Of a stretch of DNA of 64,000 nucleotides, positions 24,619 through 34,083 are shown in pieces. The DNA is taken from the NCBI RefSeq assembly GCF_000238355.1, contig NZ_AHCA01000001.1:496001-560000 (forward strand). The letters run 5' to 3'. A program made the translations under genes and the position numbers. This DNA is from Pseudoalteromonas haloplanktis ATCC 14393. GTDB taxonomy: Bacteria > Pseudomonadota > Gammaproteobacteria > Enterobacterales > Alteromonadaceae. The notes beneath the pieces were generated by a model that saw only the letters and a program-made list of their open reading frames with translations, did not search any database and was not told the origin of the DNA. Each line of letters opens with the position of its first letter. The stretch's first letter is position 1.

Positions 24619-25008
24619 TCACTTACCAAATAACAGTTCCCAAAAACCGGGAGGCTCATGTAATTTATGATATTGTTTACGCAGTCCATTAATCGATTTT
24701 AATGGCCCTTTAGCAGCATTTAACCCTTGCTCGTTTGCGAGTTTCTTGGCAAGTTCTGCTTTAGACAGTACTTTATCTAACCCTTGTAACGACTGCGTTT
24801 CTTCGTTGTGGAATGTCGCTGTTTTAGCACGTTGCACCAACGCAATAAATTCATCAATTGCTTGATTAAACTCACCTAACTGTGTGGCTTCTACACTTTT
24901 CTTATAGGCTAACCCCATATTTTTCATATTCGTTTCAAGATCGAGTGTCTCGCCAGCATATAAAACCGGGGTAAAAAGTAATACAAAAAAACATAACAGT
25001 GTTTTCAT
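24619..25008 (-). CDS. Cytochrome b562-family protein
   Basis: 129 aa. A signal peptide (MKTLLCFFVLLFTPVLYAG) precedes a helical bundle. The N-terminal helix has LDLETNMKNMGLAYK with a Met at the heme-ligand place, and the C-terminal helix has LRKQYHKLHEPP with the His expected near the end. The order and spacing match the four-helix periplasmic cytochrome b562 (CybC) family. CybC function is unknown in vivo; it may be an electron carrier. It is a single gene downstream of the TonB receptor in opposite orientation. The C-terminal tail (GFWELLFGK) is longer than in the E. coli protein. Confidence 0.8.
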   Translation of the reverse strand: MKTLLCFFVLLFTPVLYAGETLDLETNMKNMGLAYKKSVEATQLGEFNQAIDEFIALVQRAKTATFHNEETQSLQGLDKVLSKAELAKKLANEQGLNAAKGPLKSINGLRKQYHKLHEPPGFWELLFGK

Positions 25009-25160
25009 TTAAAACCTAACTGACTTAAAAGTAATTACACATATTGTACACCGCTATGCGTATGAATATAACCTTTACCTAAATGGGGTCAAGCTATGAG
25101 GTTTACCGCTGCTCTGCTAAGATAATAATTAAATTGAATAATTAGTTGAGTGTTTATTTA

Positions 25161-26243
25161 ATGCGATTATGGCGTATTTTTTGTATTTATTCTTTATTGT
25201 GTTTTTGCGCAACTACGCATGCCACTGTTAATGTTATTTTTATTAATCCAGGGTTTGATAAACAGCCTAGTACCGACGCGCAGAGTACCGGTGAATTCTG
25301 GTATAAAGTATCTAATATAATGCAAGCTGCCGCAGATGATCTAAATATTACTCTCACAACCCATTTCGCCAATCGAAATCATATAACAATGAAAGCACTT
25401 ATTGCAGATGCAATAAAGTCTAAGCCCGATTATTTAATTCTCGTTGATGAGAAAAAGGTCCTCAGTGATTATTTAACCACACTCAACACACATGATATTC
25501 CGATTTATTTTTTATTAAACAGACCTGATAAACTAAAGCTGAGCACTCTTAAGCAACGTAATGTCCACGTCATTGGTAGTGTAGTGCCTGGAAATCAAGA
25601 GGCTGGTAAACATTTAGCAACTTTACTATATCAACAACATAGCAAGATTAATTCAGGGACAATGAATCTCCTCGCATTACTTGGCGATTACACCACACCT
25701 GCGGCAATTAAACGACGTGCTGGTTTAGCTAACTTTCTATCTGAACACCCTGATGTGACACTTGTTGCAGAAGATGTTGCTCATTGGTCAAGGCAACAAA
25801 GCTATACAAAGACCTTTGCATATTTACAAACAGTGCCAAGTATTAATGCGATTTGGTGTGCCAATGATGCTATAGCCTTTGGCGCTGCCCATGCATTAAA
25901 TGCGCAGCAACGCAGAGACACTGCTGTCGTAGGTGGTTTCAATTGGGATAGCGCACCTGCTGAGGATACATACTTAGACATTTCTATGGGCGGGCATGTA
26001 TTATTGGGCGCATATGCGCTGTTAGCTATTTATGATGCGACTAAAAGGCCACAACAATTTGCCATACAGCACGAGGATTTAACCTTTTTTACACAAAAGA
26101 AACCGATGCTCCAGCCGCTTATCGAGCATATAAATGATGGCGAATTAGGTAAAATAAACTTTCTAAAATTCGCACGTAGCCAAGCAAACCATTTGATATT
26201 CACTGTCGAAAATCTATCTAAAGAGCTCAAAAACACACTGTAA
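25161..26243 (+). CDS. Orphan periplasmic sugar-binding-like protein (Peripla_BP_4 fold)
   Basis: 360 aa from ATG 25161; a TTG at 25146 would add five residues. Signal peptide (about 1-22: IFCIYSLLCFCATTHAT), then a periplasmic binding-protein type I fold: VNVIFINPGFDKQP, PDYLILVDEK, HVIGSVVPGNQEAGKHLATLL, GDYTTPAAIKRRAGLANFL, and AIWCANDAIAFGAAHAL followed by VGGFNWD. This is the LacI/GGBP core seen in sugar receptors. No permease, ATPase, chemoreceptor or sensor kinase is adjacent. It is convergent with the glucosylglycerate operon, which suggests a link to sugar metabolism; the ligand and partner are unknown. Confidence 0.78.
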   Translation: MRLWRIFCIYSLLCFCATTHATVNVIFINPGFDKQPSTDAQSTGEFWYKVSNIMQAAADDLNITLTTHFANRNHITMKALIADAIKSKPDYLILVDEKKVLSDYLTTLNTHDIPIYFLLNRPDKLKLSTLKQRNVHVIGSVVPGNQEAGKHLATLLYQQHSKINSGTMNLLALLGDYTTPAAIKRRAGLANFLSEHPDVTLVAEDVAHWSRQQSYTKTFAYLQTVPSINAIWCANDAIAFGAAHALNAQQRRDTAVVGGFNWDSAPAEDTYLDISMGGHVLLGAYALLAIYDATKRPQQFAIQHEDLTFFTQKKPMLQPLIEHINDGELGKINFLKFARSQANHLIFTVENLSKELKNTL

Positions 26244-26278
26244 AGGGGCTTTACAGTCATTTTTAAGCACGCTATACA

Positions 26279-28051
26279 TTATTCGCTATTCGACAACCAT
26301 AAACCTTGATACGGGCTAAGCTCAATAGTTTGTAGATCGTCAGACAGCTGAACTCCTTCGATTAATTCGTACCAATGTTCTGTTGCGATTAAATTTAGAT
26401 CAGCTAACAATAATTGCTGCGGTTGAGCACTGACATTATAAACGCAAAAAATACTTTGCCGTCTGTCGATACTTTGTCGCCAAAAACCAAATAGTGCGCC
26501 AGTTAAATGTAGGGTAAACTGAGTTGCATTAGGATGAAATGCAGGCTGCTTTATTCTAACTTTCAATAACTTACGAATGTTTTCAAACACCTGTGCATAG
26601 TGGCTACTAGTATCCGCTAATTTGTTAAGTAAATCAGCTTCTTGCCAACGGTGACGATTCACTGAACGGTTATGCTGAGTGTTATCAAAACGCACATAAT
26701 CATTGGTAGTTCCCATTAAGCTATGGATATAAAGCCCTGGGATCCCCTCCAGAGCAAACATAATGGCATGCGCACATAAAAACCGTTGTAGTCCCCACTT
26801 GTCTGGCCCTTGATGAGTTCCCTGCAACGCATCAAATAAAGCTATATTTAATTCATAAGGTGAGCTGGTACCATTTTCAGCAGTGCGCATCGACACTTTA
26901 CCGCCAAAACGACTGACCGTAGTAACCATTTTCGCTACTTCATTGTGATCTAATAACCCCTCAACAGGTCTTAAGCCAATACCATCGTGTGATGCAATAA
27001 AATTAAAGTATGCCGTGCCATTTTGTGCCGGCGGCATACTCATCATCCAATGTTTCAATGCTGCGCTGTCACCACTTAATAAAGTGTGTAAAAGTAAAGG
27101 CGGGAGTGAAAAGTTATAAATACAGTGCGCTTCATTGGCATTACCAAAGTAAGATAAGTTTTCACGATTAGGAATATTGGTTTCTGTGATGATCACCACA
27201 TTGGGCTCTACGTGCTCAATTAACGTTCTCAGTAGGCGGATCACCTCATGAGTTTGCGGTAAATTAATACAGGATGTATGCAACTGCTTCCATAAAAAGG
27301 CGACGGCATCTAAACGAAAAATTCGTACCCCATTGTCCAAATAATGACGAATAATACCGACAAACTCATTTAATACTTCTGGATTTTCGAAATCAAGATC
27401 AACTTGGTCATGGCTAAACGTACACCACACATGGCGATCTCCTACTGCCGTTTGCACTGTATTTAATAATGGTGATGTGCGTGGTCTAACAACCTGTGAT
27501 AAATCATCTGCTAGGCTTGCCGTTTTAAAATAACTTAACCCCGGCTCCTTGCCCTGTAAAAAGTTTTCAAACCACCGGCTGCGACTTGAACAGTGATTGA
27601 TCACTAAGTCTGCCATTAGTTTCACATCGTTCGCAATTGCTTGAATATCCTGCCAGCTCCCGAGTGACTCGTTCACCTGTACATAACTCATCACCGAAAA
27701 CCCTTCATCTGAGCTATACGGATAAAATGGCAGAATATGTAAAGAATTAATATAATCTGCACACTGAGTTTTAATAAAGCGATGCAAGGTATGTAATGGT
27801 GGCTCTATTGGGTTTGGCACAGCATCTGCAGCATCATTAAAGCGCATGATAGAATCACCGTAGGCGATTAAAATAATATCCTGCTCACTCCAGCGATTTT
27901 TATGAGGTGTAGGATCACGAACCGCATCATCTTTTAGCATAGTAGTAATAAGCTGGTTTGCTAATTGTGATAGGCTTACACCAAGATTACTGTCAGCGTA
28001 AATTGTTTCTAAGTGCTGCTCAACGCGTTGCTGTAATAACTCTCTGCTCAT
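26279..28051 (-). CDS. GH13 sucrose-phosphorylase-type enzyme, probable glucosylglycerate phosphorylase
   Basis: 590 aa. GH13 subfamily 18-type alpha-glucoside phosphorylase. The catalytic residues are visible: nucleophile Asp248 in [10 protein letters not shown], acid/base Glu290 in [10 protein letters not shown], and transition-state Asp356 in FIASHDGIG, with the earlier DLVINHCS block. Because the gene sits with a glucosyl-3-phosphoglycerate synthase and a matching phosphatase, the likely reaction is glucosylglycerate + phosphate to glucose-1-phosphate + D-glycerate, rather than sucrose phosphorolysis. This is inferred from context. It is the last gene of the operon, starting 19 bases after the GpgS stop. 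Confidence 0.82.
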   Translation of the reverse strand: MSRELLQQRVEQHLETIYADSNLGVSLSQLANQLITTMLKDDAVRDPTPHKNRWSEQDIILIAYGDSIMRFNDAADAVPNPIEPPLHTLHRFIKTQCADYINSLHILPFYPYSSDEGFSVMSYVQVNESLGSWQDIQAIANDVKLMADLVINHCSSRSRWFENFLQGKEPGLSYFKTASLADDLSQVVRPRTSPLLNTVQTAVGDRHVWCTFSHDQVDLDFENPEVLNEFVGIIRHYLDNGVRIFRLDAVAFLWKQLHTSCINLPQTHEVIRLLRTLIEHVEPNVVIITETNIPNRENLSYFGNANEAHCIYNFSLPPLLLHTLLSGDSAALKHWMMSMPPAQNGTAYFNFIASHDGIGLRPVEGLLDHNEVAKMVTTVSRFGGKVSMRTAENGTSSPYELNIALFDALQGTHQGPDKWGLQRFLCAHAIMFALEGIPGLYIHSLMGTTNDYVRFDNTQHNRSVNRHRWQEADLLNKLADTSSHYAQVFENIRKLLKVRIKQPAFHPNATQFTLHLTGALFGFWRQSIDRRQSIFCVYNVSAQPQQLLLADLNLIATEHWYELIEGVQLSDDLQTIELSPYQGLWLSNSE

Positions 28052-28070
28052 TATTAACCTCTTTGTTCAC

Positions 28071-29294
28071 TTACGATGAAAACTCTTTATTATCAAGTTC
28101 AACCGCTTCTTCCAAACGCGCAAACACATCTGGCATCGCTGAAGCTACGCGGTTCCAACTTGGCACAAACGGCGCTTCCATCGGGTGTTGCAAAAAATGC
28201 TGCCCTGCATTCATGATGTTTTGTGCGAACATTTCAACGGCTTTTTCTTCTTGATGAATATCGAGCTTTAAACCATTCATCATGGCATCGTTATGGTAGG
28301 TTTCGATAAAATCCAGCGCAATTCGGTAATACGTTGCTTTTAGAGAACGAATGGTTTCAGTGGTAAATGTCACCCCTTGCGTGGCTAACTTACGAAATAG
28401 CGCTTTAGTAATGTCTATCGACATTTTCGATAGGCCAGCCGCTTGGTTATCCAATGACAAAGTTTGGTGTTTATGATCATAGTTATCTGCGATATCGACT
28501 TGGCATAAGCGATTGTGCGAGTAGTTACGGTACATTTCTGATAATACGCCAATTTCTAACCCCCAATCACTAGGTATGCGAATATCGTTTAATACATCAC
28601 GGCGAAACGAAAACTCCCCCGCCAATGGGTAACGAAATGAATCCATATACTCTAAATAATCGGTGCTGCCTAAAATCGTTTTAAATGAGCGTAACAATGG
28701 CGTTACTAATAAGCGTGAAACACGGCCATTGATTTTGCCGTCTGCGGTTCGCGGGTAGAAACCTTTACAAAATTCATAATTAAAGCGTGGATGGGCAACC
28801 GGATAAATTAACCGTGCCAATAAGCTACGGTCATACGTTAAAATATCACAATCATGTAACGCTATAGATTCGACTTTTGCGGTTGCTAACTTATAACCCA
28901 TGCAATACCAAACATTACGGCCCTTCCCAAGTTCTCGCGGCGCTACACCGAGCGTTTGCAATTCTTTGTCAAGCGCTTGCAAGCGTGGCCCTTCATTCCA
29001 TAAAACACGGTGGTGTTGGCCAAGCTCCGCAAAAAATTGTAACGCATGACGATATTGGCTTTCATCAGCTCTATCTAAACCAATTGTAATTTGTGATAAA
29101 TAAGGCACATGTTTAAGCTCTTTGATGATATTTTGCAGTGCAGGACCTTCAAGTTCACTGTAAAGAGATGGCAAGATCAAACCCATTGGTCGTTGCTCTG
29201 AAAAACGAACCAATTCAGCTTCGATATCTTCAAGTGGTCGATCGGCAATATTATGTAACGTTGTAATGATGCCATTTTGATAAAAATCAGCCAT
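28071..29294 (-). CDS. gpgS: Glucosyl-3-phosphoglycerate synthase-like glycosyltransferase (GT81 type)
   Basis: 407 aa. The sequence GLILPSLYSELEGPALQNIIKEL, followed by LSQITIGLDRADESQY, GKGRNVWYCMGYKLATA and the metal site SIALHDCDILTYDR, matches GpgS-type enzymes. These transfer glucose from NDP-glucose to 3-phosphoglycerate. Later AGEFSFRRDVLNDIRIPSDWGLEIGVLSEMY contains the usual E-x7-E-like acceptor region. It is the second gene of the operon, overlapping the kinase-phosphatase gene by 8 bases and 19 bases ahead of the phosphorylase. The product glucosyl-3-phosphoglycerate would be dephosphorylated by the HAD domain encoded just upstream. Mannosyl-type activity cannot be excluded. Confidence 0.85.
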   Translation of the reverse strand: MADFYQNGIITTLHNIADRPLEDIEAELVRFSEQRPMGLILPSLYSELEGPALQNIIKELKHVPYLSQITIGLDRADESQYRHALQFFAELGQHHRVLWNEGPRLQALDKELQTLGVAPRELGKGRNVWYCMGYKLATAKVESIALHDCDILTYDRSLLARLIYPVAHPRFNYEFCKGFYPRTADGKINGRVSRLLVTPLLRSFKTILGSTDYLEYMDSFRYPLAGEFSFRRDVLNDIRIPSDWGLEIGVLSEMYRNYSHNRLCQVDIADNYDHKHQTLSLDNQAAGLSKMSIDITKALFRKLATQGVTFTTETIRSLKATYYRIALDFIETYHNDAMMNGLKLDIHQEEKAVEMFAQNIMNAGQHFLQHPMEAPFVPSWNRVASAMPDVFARLEEAVELDNKEFSS

Positions 29295-31029
29295 GTGATT
29301 GCTCCTGTTTAGACGCTAGTTGCGCTTTGATAACACTTAAATCGGACACTTCGTCTATCCAACCTTGCGGTGCGGGATGTTCACTGAGTAACCAAGGTTT
29401 ATGAGCTAACTTGGCTTTTGCTTTACTTGCTGGGTTATTAATTAAAATTGCAATATCTGCTTCGTCGAGCATCGCCATGTCGTTTTGACTATCACCTAAA
29501 GCAATGGTGGTGAAAGAATAGCGATAATGTTGTTTAAACTGATTAAGTAGCCAATTTTGAGCAATCCCTTTATTAGTATTGCGATTAAGGTGAATAAAAC
29601 GCCCACCTATTAACACCTCATACTCAAGCGGTTTTATCGCTTCTAAAAAGTCCAACAGTTGCTGCTCTGTCCCTTGCCAAAATAACGGATCTGAATACTC
29701 CCGAATGCGTGCAAGCTCACTTTGCTCAATACTCAGCCCCGTAATTTGACTGACTTCTTGTGCAGATAATTGACTAAATAAACGATAATAATCACTAAAC
29801 TCATGAGCATGAGTATGTAGCTCTTGCTGTAATTGCTTACAACTAGGCGATAATGCATAACGCCAATGCTCATCGAGCTCTTCACATCCTATGGGTTTGA
29901 GGTCAAAATAAAATTTAGGGATATAAACTGCGGAACCGTTTTCGATTATAAAAGGTTGGTTATGCCCTAATGATTTTTGTAATGCATTTACCTCTGCAAA
30001 AGTTTTACTAGTATTAAAGATAACAGTAATACCAGCTGTCGTTAATTCTGTTAAAAACGGTTTTATTTCATCGCAGTGGTAATCATTATGATCAAGTAAT
30101 GTCCCGTCTAAGTCGGTAAAAATAAGCGGCATGGAGGTATCATCAGCACGTAACTTCATAGACGCAATATCACGCGACTTATCTAATACTAATAATGCAT
30201 CAGCATGCTCTGGTAACTGGCTTAAGTTTTCTCGGGTAATTCGCTCAAAATGAGAGATAAAACGCACTAGCTGCGTTTCATCAAATGTGCCTTTCCCCGC
30301 CCCTTTTTTATTTAATAACTTTTGTTCTTGCTCTAACCGCCAGCCATAGACATCTGCAAACGACGGCGCTTTAAGCATTACCGTGTAATCAATCATAGCA
30401 AATACATCTTGGTACTCATTGGCTAAGCAGCTATTCACACAACGTCGCCAAATCCCTTCTGAGTCTTCATGTTCTTCTAATTGATTTACGGGCTGATGTA
30501 ATTGATACGGCTGCTGTGCTTCACTGCCAACGCACCAGCCTTCAAAAATGATAATATCTACCGCTAGCTCAGTGACAGGCCATAACGATTTTTCAATCGG
30601 ATCGTCTGTTCTCTTATCAAACTTAGGCAATGAAACACTGCTTTTACCTTGTAACAATTCGCTGAAAGTATGTTTCATTAAAGCGGTATCATGGGTACCT
30701 GGCACACCACGAGTGGCAAACAAAGGATGAACATCTTGTGCCAGTTGCAAACGATGCTCTCGGCTGTGATAAAAATCATCAATCGATATCGCGATACTGT
30801 TTAAAGTCGTATTACAATTAAACCAAGTAACTAAAAAGTCAGCTAGGGTTGATTTACCCGAGCCTTGACAACCGTTTATAGCCACCAGCATTGGTCGCCC
30901 AGTTGGTTTAAAACGAAGAATATCTTCTGCTAACGGCACAAAATACTGCTCGCTTAAATATTGGTATTTAAGGGGTAGCTGATGCTTTGCTAAAAACGGG
31001 GTAATATCCACAATATTGGCCTCTTGCAT
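29287..31029 (-). CDS. Fusion of D-glycerate 3-kinase (P-loop) and glucosyl-3-phosphoglycerate phosphatase (HAD)
   Basis: 580 aa, two enzymes in one chain. Residues about 1-295 form a P-loop kinase like glycerate 3-kinase/YggC: Walker A GCQGSGKST (53-61), then SIDDFYHSREHR and a FEGWCVG strand. Residues about 300-575 form an HAD-IIB phosphatase: DLDGTLLD with nucleophile Asp306 and Asp308, FNTSKTFAEV for motif II, and GDSQNDMAMLDEAD for the metal site; this domain resembles mannosyl/glucosyl-3-phosphoglycerate phosphatases. Predicted joint role: the kinase makes 3-phosphoglycerate from glycerate and the phosphatase removes phosphate from glucosyl-3-phosphoglycerate. It is the first gene of the operon. 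The fusion is seen directly; the substrates are inferred from neighbours. Confidence 0.84.
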   Translation of the reverse strand: MQEANIVDITPFLAKHQLPLKYQYLSEQYFVPLAEDILRFKPTGRPMLVAINGCQGSGKSTLADFLVTWFNCNTTLNSIAISIDDFYHSREHRLQLAQDVHPLFATRGVPGTHDTALMKHTFSELLQGKSSVSLPKFDKRTDDPIEKSLWPVTELAVDIIIFEGWCVGSEAQQPYQLHQPVNQLEEHEDSEGIWRRCVNSCLANEYQDVFAMIDYTVMLKAPSFADVYGWRLEQEQKLLNKKGAGKGTFDETQLVRFISHFERITRENLSQLPEHADALLVLDKSRDIASMKLRADDTSMPLIFTDLDGTLLDHNDYHCDEIKPFLTELTTAGITVIFNTSKTFAEVNALQKSLGHNQPFIIENGSAVYIPKFYFDLKPIGCEELDEHWRYALSPSCKQLQQELHTHAHEFSDYYRLFSQLSAQEVSQITGLSIEQSELARIREYSDPLFWQGTEQQLLDFLEAIKPLEYEVLIGGRFIHLNRNTNKGIAQNWLLNQFKQHYRYSFTTIALGDSQNDMAMLDEADIAILINNPASKAKAKLAHKPWLLSEHPAPQGWIDEVSDLSVIKAQLASKQEQSHG

Positions 31030-31113
31030 AATCGCTCCTGATCAGTATGACACTGTTAACAAGATAAATGCAGTTAGTAGACCACTATTTAAATACCTTT
31101 AGTTTTAATGAGT

Positions 31114-31145
31114 TAAAAAAATAGCGCATTTAAAATGCGCTATTA
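31114..31145 (-). terminator. Terminator of the upp-uraA operon
   Basis: ATAGCGCATTT paired with AAATGCGCTAT around a one-base loop, followed on the minus strand by TTTTTTT. It lies 32 bases after the uraA stop. The same 147-base gap also contains the start region of the glucosylglycerate operon, which is read away to the left. Confidence 0.85.
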
Positions 31146-31176
31146 TGGTGCAATATAATTGCTATATGAGCAGTTA

Positions 31177-32409
31177 TTAAGCAGGCTTTTCAGCCTTTGG
31201 TAACACTAAATTAAGTACGATGCCCAAAATTGCGCATAAGCTAACACCTTGCAAGCTAAATTCACTGCCACCGATGTGCATACCGCCAATCCCACACACT
31301 AAAATTAACGCTACAATACTTAAATTACGTGGGGCAGTTAAGTCTTCCCCCGATTTAACCAGTGAATTTAAGCCTACTACGGCAATTGAGCCAAACAACA
31401 AAATCATGATCCCGCCCATCACTGGAACAGGGATCGTTTGTAAACCAGCACCCATTTTAGCTACGAATGCTAAAATAATGGCGATAATAGCCGTCCATAC
31501 CATTACTTTTGGGTTGAAATTGCGAGTTAACATCACTGCACCTGTCACTTCTGAATAAGTTGTGTTGGGTGGTCCACCAAAAATTGATGCTGCAGTAGTA
31601 GCTAGGCCATCACCAAACAATGTGCGGTGTAAGCCTGGTTTTTTCAGGTAGTCTTTATTGGTGACTTGGCTAATTGCCATCATATCGCCAATATGCTCAA
31701 TCGCCGGTGCGATAGCAACCGGTACCATAAACAACACTGCCTGCCATTTAAATTCTGGCCACGTAAATGCTGGCATTGCCAACCACTGCGCATCAGTTAC
31801 AGCATCAAATTGAACGATGCCCATCACTAAAGACACGCTATACCCGGCTATAACGCCCGCTAAGATAGGAATTAGTTTAAATACGCCCTTGCCCCATACT
31901 GCAAATATCAAGGTAACTAACAAAGAAAATGCGGCGATCCAAATTGCTTGACCATAAGGGATCAACTGTAGGGAGCCATCACCACTTTTACCCATAGCCA
32001 TATTCACGGCAACAGGAGCAAGCGCTAAGCCAATCACCATGATCACAGGCCCCACAACGACTGGCGGTAAAATTTTATGTAACGTTGCAACCCCTTTGAG
32101 CTTCACTAAAATACTTAGCAACATATACGCGCCACCTGCGGCCATTAGCCCTCCCATGGTCGCAGGCACACCCCATAATTGTACACAAGCAATGATAGGG
32201 GCTATAAACGCAAATGATGATGCTAAGAATATTGGCACTTGGCCTTTAGTAACAATATGAAAGAGTAAGGTACCAATACCCGCTGTAAATAGCGCAACAT
32301 TAGGGTCTAAACCAGTAAGTAATGGCACCAAAACCAAAGCACCAAATGCTACAAACAGCATTTGTGCCCCGGTTAATATGGTTTTGATTGAGAAAATCGA
32401 TTTATCCAC
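31177..32409 (-). CDS. uraA: Uracil permease (nucleobase:cation symporter-2)
   Basis: 410 aa. Roughly 14 hydrophobic segments. NCS2/UraA signatures are clear: the glutamate of the binding site in PVAIAPAIEHIGDM and the G-G-P-P-N-T-T-Y-S-E block near 280-290. A pore segment, TIPVPVMGGIMILLFGSIAVVG, follows. It imports uracil with protons. It lies two bases after upp, the enzyme that converts uracil to UMP, forming the usual upp-uraA salvage operon. A terminator follows. Confidence 0.95.
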   Translation of the reverse strand: MDKSIFSIKTILTGAQMLFVAFGALVLVPLLTGLDPNVALFTAGIGTLLFHIVTKGQVPIFLASSFAFIAPIIACVQLWGVPATMGGLMAAGGAYMLLSILVKLKGVATLHKILPPVVVGPVIMVIGLALAPVAVNMAMGKSGDGSLQLIPYGQAIWIAAFSLLVTLIFAVWGKGVFKLIPILAGVIAGYSVSLVMGIVQFDAVTDAQWLAMPAFTWPEFKWQAVLFMVPVAIAPAIEHIGDMMAISQVTNKDYLKKPGLHRTLFGDGLATTAASIFGGPPNTTYSEVTGAVMLTRNFNPKVMVWTAIIAIILAFVAKMGAGLQTIPVPVMGGIMILLFGSIAVVGLNSLVKSGEDLTAPRNLSIVALILVCGIGGMHIGGSEFSLQGVSLCAILGIVLNLVLPKAEKPA

Positions 32410-32411
32410 GT

Positions 32412-33041
32412 TTATACAGTGCCAAAAATTTTATCGCCCGCATCCCCAAGACCAGGAATAATATAGCCTTTTTCATTTAGGTGACTATCTAGGGAAGCTG
32501 TAAATATTTCCACATCTGGATGAGCAGCAAGTGTTTTTTCAACACCCTCAGGTGCAGCAACAAGCACAATCACTTTGATTTCTTTACAACCGGCTTTTTT
32601 TAACATGTCGATAGTTGCGATCATCGAGCCACCAGTTGCTAGCATAGGATCAATAACCAGACTTAAACGTTCATCAATCTTGCCAACCAGTTTCTCAAAA
32701 TAAGGAATGGGCTCTAAGGTTTCTTCATTACGTTGCAAACCCACAACGCTGACTTTAGCGGCAGGTAATAATTGCATTACGCCATCCATCATACCAAGTC
32801 CAGCACGCAAAATTGGCACTACGGTGATTTTTTTACCTTTGATATGCTCAACATCTAATTGATTACCATCCCAGCTGGTAACCTGTACTTTTTCAAGCGG
32901 CAGATTTTTCGTTGCTTCATAAGTTAACAACGTACCCACTTCAGAAGAAAGTTCACGGAAACTCTTGGTACTGATCCCATATTCGCGCATAAGGCCAAGT
33001 TTATGTTGAACAAGTGGATGATTAATTACATGAATTGTCAT
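32412..33041 (-). CDS. upp: Uracil phosphoribosyltransferase
   Basis: 209 aa, the normal length. Makes UMP from uracil and PRPP. The PRPP-binding loop is in [23 protein letters not shown], the uracil-binding end is [17 protein letters not shown], and the N-terminal [16 protein letters not shown] is typical of Upp. It is the first gene of the upp-uraA operon; the start at ATG 33041 is the one expected for the family. No attenuator or riboswitch is evident in the 202-base leader, which is shared with the divergent SBP-like gene. Confidence 0.96.
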   Translation of the reverse strand: MTIHVINHPLVQHKLGLMREYGISTKSFRELSSEVGTLLTYEATKNLPLEKVQVTSWDGNQLDVEHIKGKKITVVPILRAGLGMMDGVMQLLPAAKVSVVGLQRNEETLEPIPYFEKLVGKIDERLSLVIDPMLATGGSMIATIDMLKKAGCKEIKVIVLVAAPEGVEKTLAAHPDVEIFTASLDSHLNEKGYIIPGLGDAGDKIFGTV

Positions 33042-33243
33042 AATAATGCCTAAAAGAAAAATAAATTGCGCTTATTTTAGCTTAAAAAATGCCATCAGAC
33101 TTCAAAAAAGCATGAACAGTGCAATAAAAGTCGAATCAACTTATTCCAGCCCCACTGTTTTATCTCATTTAACGCAATAATTGTTCTTTTTTGAAGTAAC
33201 TACACTATAATATGGCTATAAAAAATTTGCTTACTCGGGTTTT

Positions 33244-34083
33244 ATGTCAAAGTTTGCTATTGAGATCATACTCAGTGTTTTATTAGCGGTAATACCTACG
33301 TTAGCAGAGGCTAAAAAAACATTAAAAGTGCAGATCATGACCGACTTTGCACCTCAAGTAGATGGTGACTCGCATAATATTGCTACTCAGTTCATGCTGG
33401 ATATCGAAAAGCAGCTCAATGGTGCTATCGCTCTAAACTTTATTCCTGCAAGTAGGCTAAGAGAATGGCAACAACTACACACCCTGCAAGACGTGTGTTT
33501 GTACAATAAAGCCAAAACACCCGAACGCCTTAATAATGCGCTTTTTAGCCATTACCCCATTATGGCTTTTCCCGCAAACCGCTTAGTGGTTTATAATCAC
33601 CCAGAATTACCACAAAGTGTCAGTTTAGAAGACGCTATAAATAAATATAAGCTCATCATCGGCATTACATCTGGCCGTGCGTACGGCAGTGAAATCGATG
33701 ATTACATACGTAAACACCCAGACTCATTTATGACCTTAGCTGGTACCACTAGTGCTTTACGGCTTAGCCAAATGTTGTTCCAAAACAAAGTAGATGCCAT
33801 TATTGAATACAGTGCAGTGTTTGTTTCTCGCCACGGTAAAGATCCAAGAACCACTGATATCCGCTACCTAAGCGTTGCAAACAGTAATCAGGCAATATTC
33901 GGTTATATTGCGTGCTCACGTTCAGACCAAGGCCAGCAAGCAATCGCGTTATTTGATCAAGCACTGCAATCGGCAAGTCTTCAACAAGCAATTATTACCA
34001 GTCACGAACACACTTTTGTTCCCCCCGAACAAACATTATTGATCAACGCATTAAAAAGCGCATTTAAAACACCAAAGCCATAA
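33244..34083 (+). CDS. Periplasmic SBP_bac_3-like protein
   Basis: 279 aa. Signal peptide (about 1-23, IILSVLLAVIPTLAEA), then a solute-binding-protein fold of the family-3 type: FAPQVDGDSHNIATQFMLDIEKQL and RLVVYNHPELPQS, with GITSGRAYGSEIDDYI and DAIIEYSAVFVSRHG in the second lobe. It has no ABC transporter or sensor neighbour. It is divergent from upp and convergent with the oxidoreductase gene, whose stop is adjacent. Such stand-alone proteins are common in Alteromonadales and may be chemosensory or uptake-linked; the ligand is unknown. Confidence 0.75.
   Translation: MSKFAIEIILSVLLAVIPTLAEAKKTLKVQIMTDFAPQVDGDSHNIATQFMLDIEKQLNGAIALNFIPASRLREWQQLHTLQDVCLYNKAKTPERLNNALFSHYPIMAFPANRLVVYNHPELPQSVSLEDAINKYKLIIGITSGRAYGSEIDDYIRKHPDSFMTLAGTTSALRLSQMLFQNKVDAIIEYSAVFVSRHGKDPRTTDIRYLSVANSNQAIFGYIACSRSDQGQQAIALFDQALQSASLQQAIITSHEHTFVPPEQTLLINALKSAFKTPKP

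Noticed and set aside
26279-28051. Calling the GH13 enzyme a sucrose phosphorylase
   Set aside because: The operon context (GpgS and a phosphatase fused to a glycerate kinase) favours glucosylglycerate; sequence alone does not decide, so only the probable call was given.
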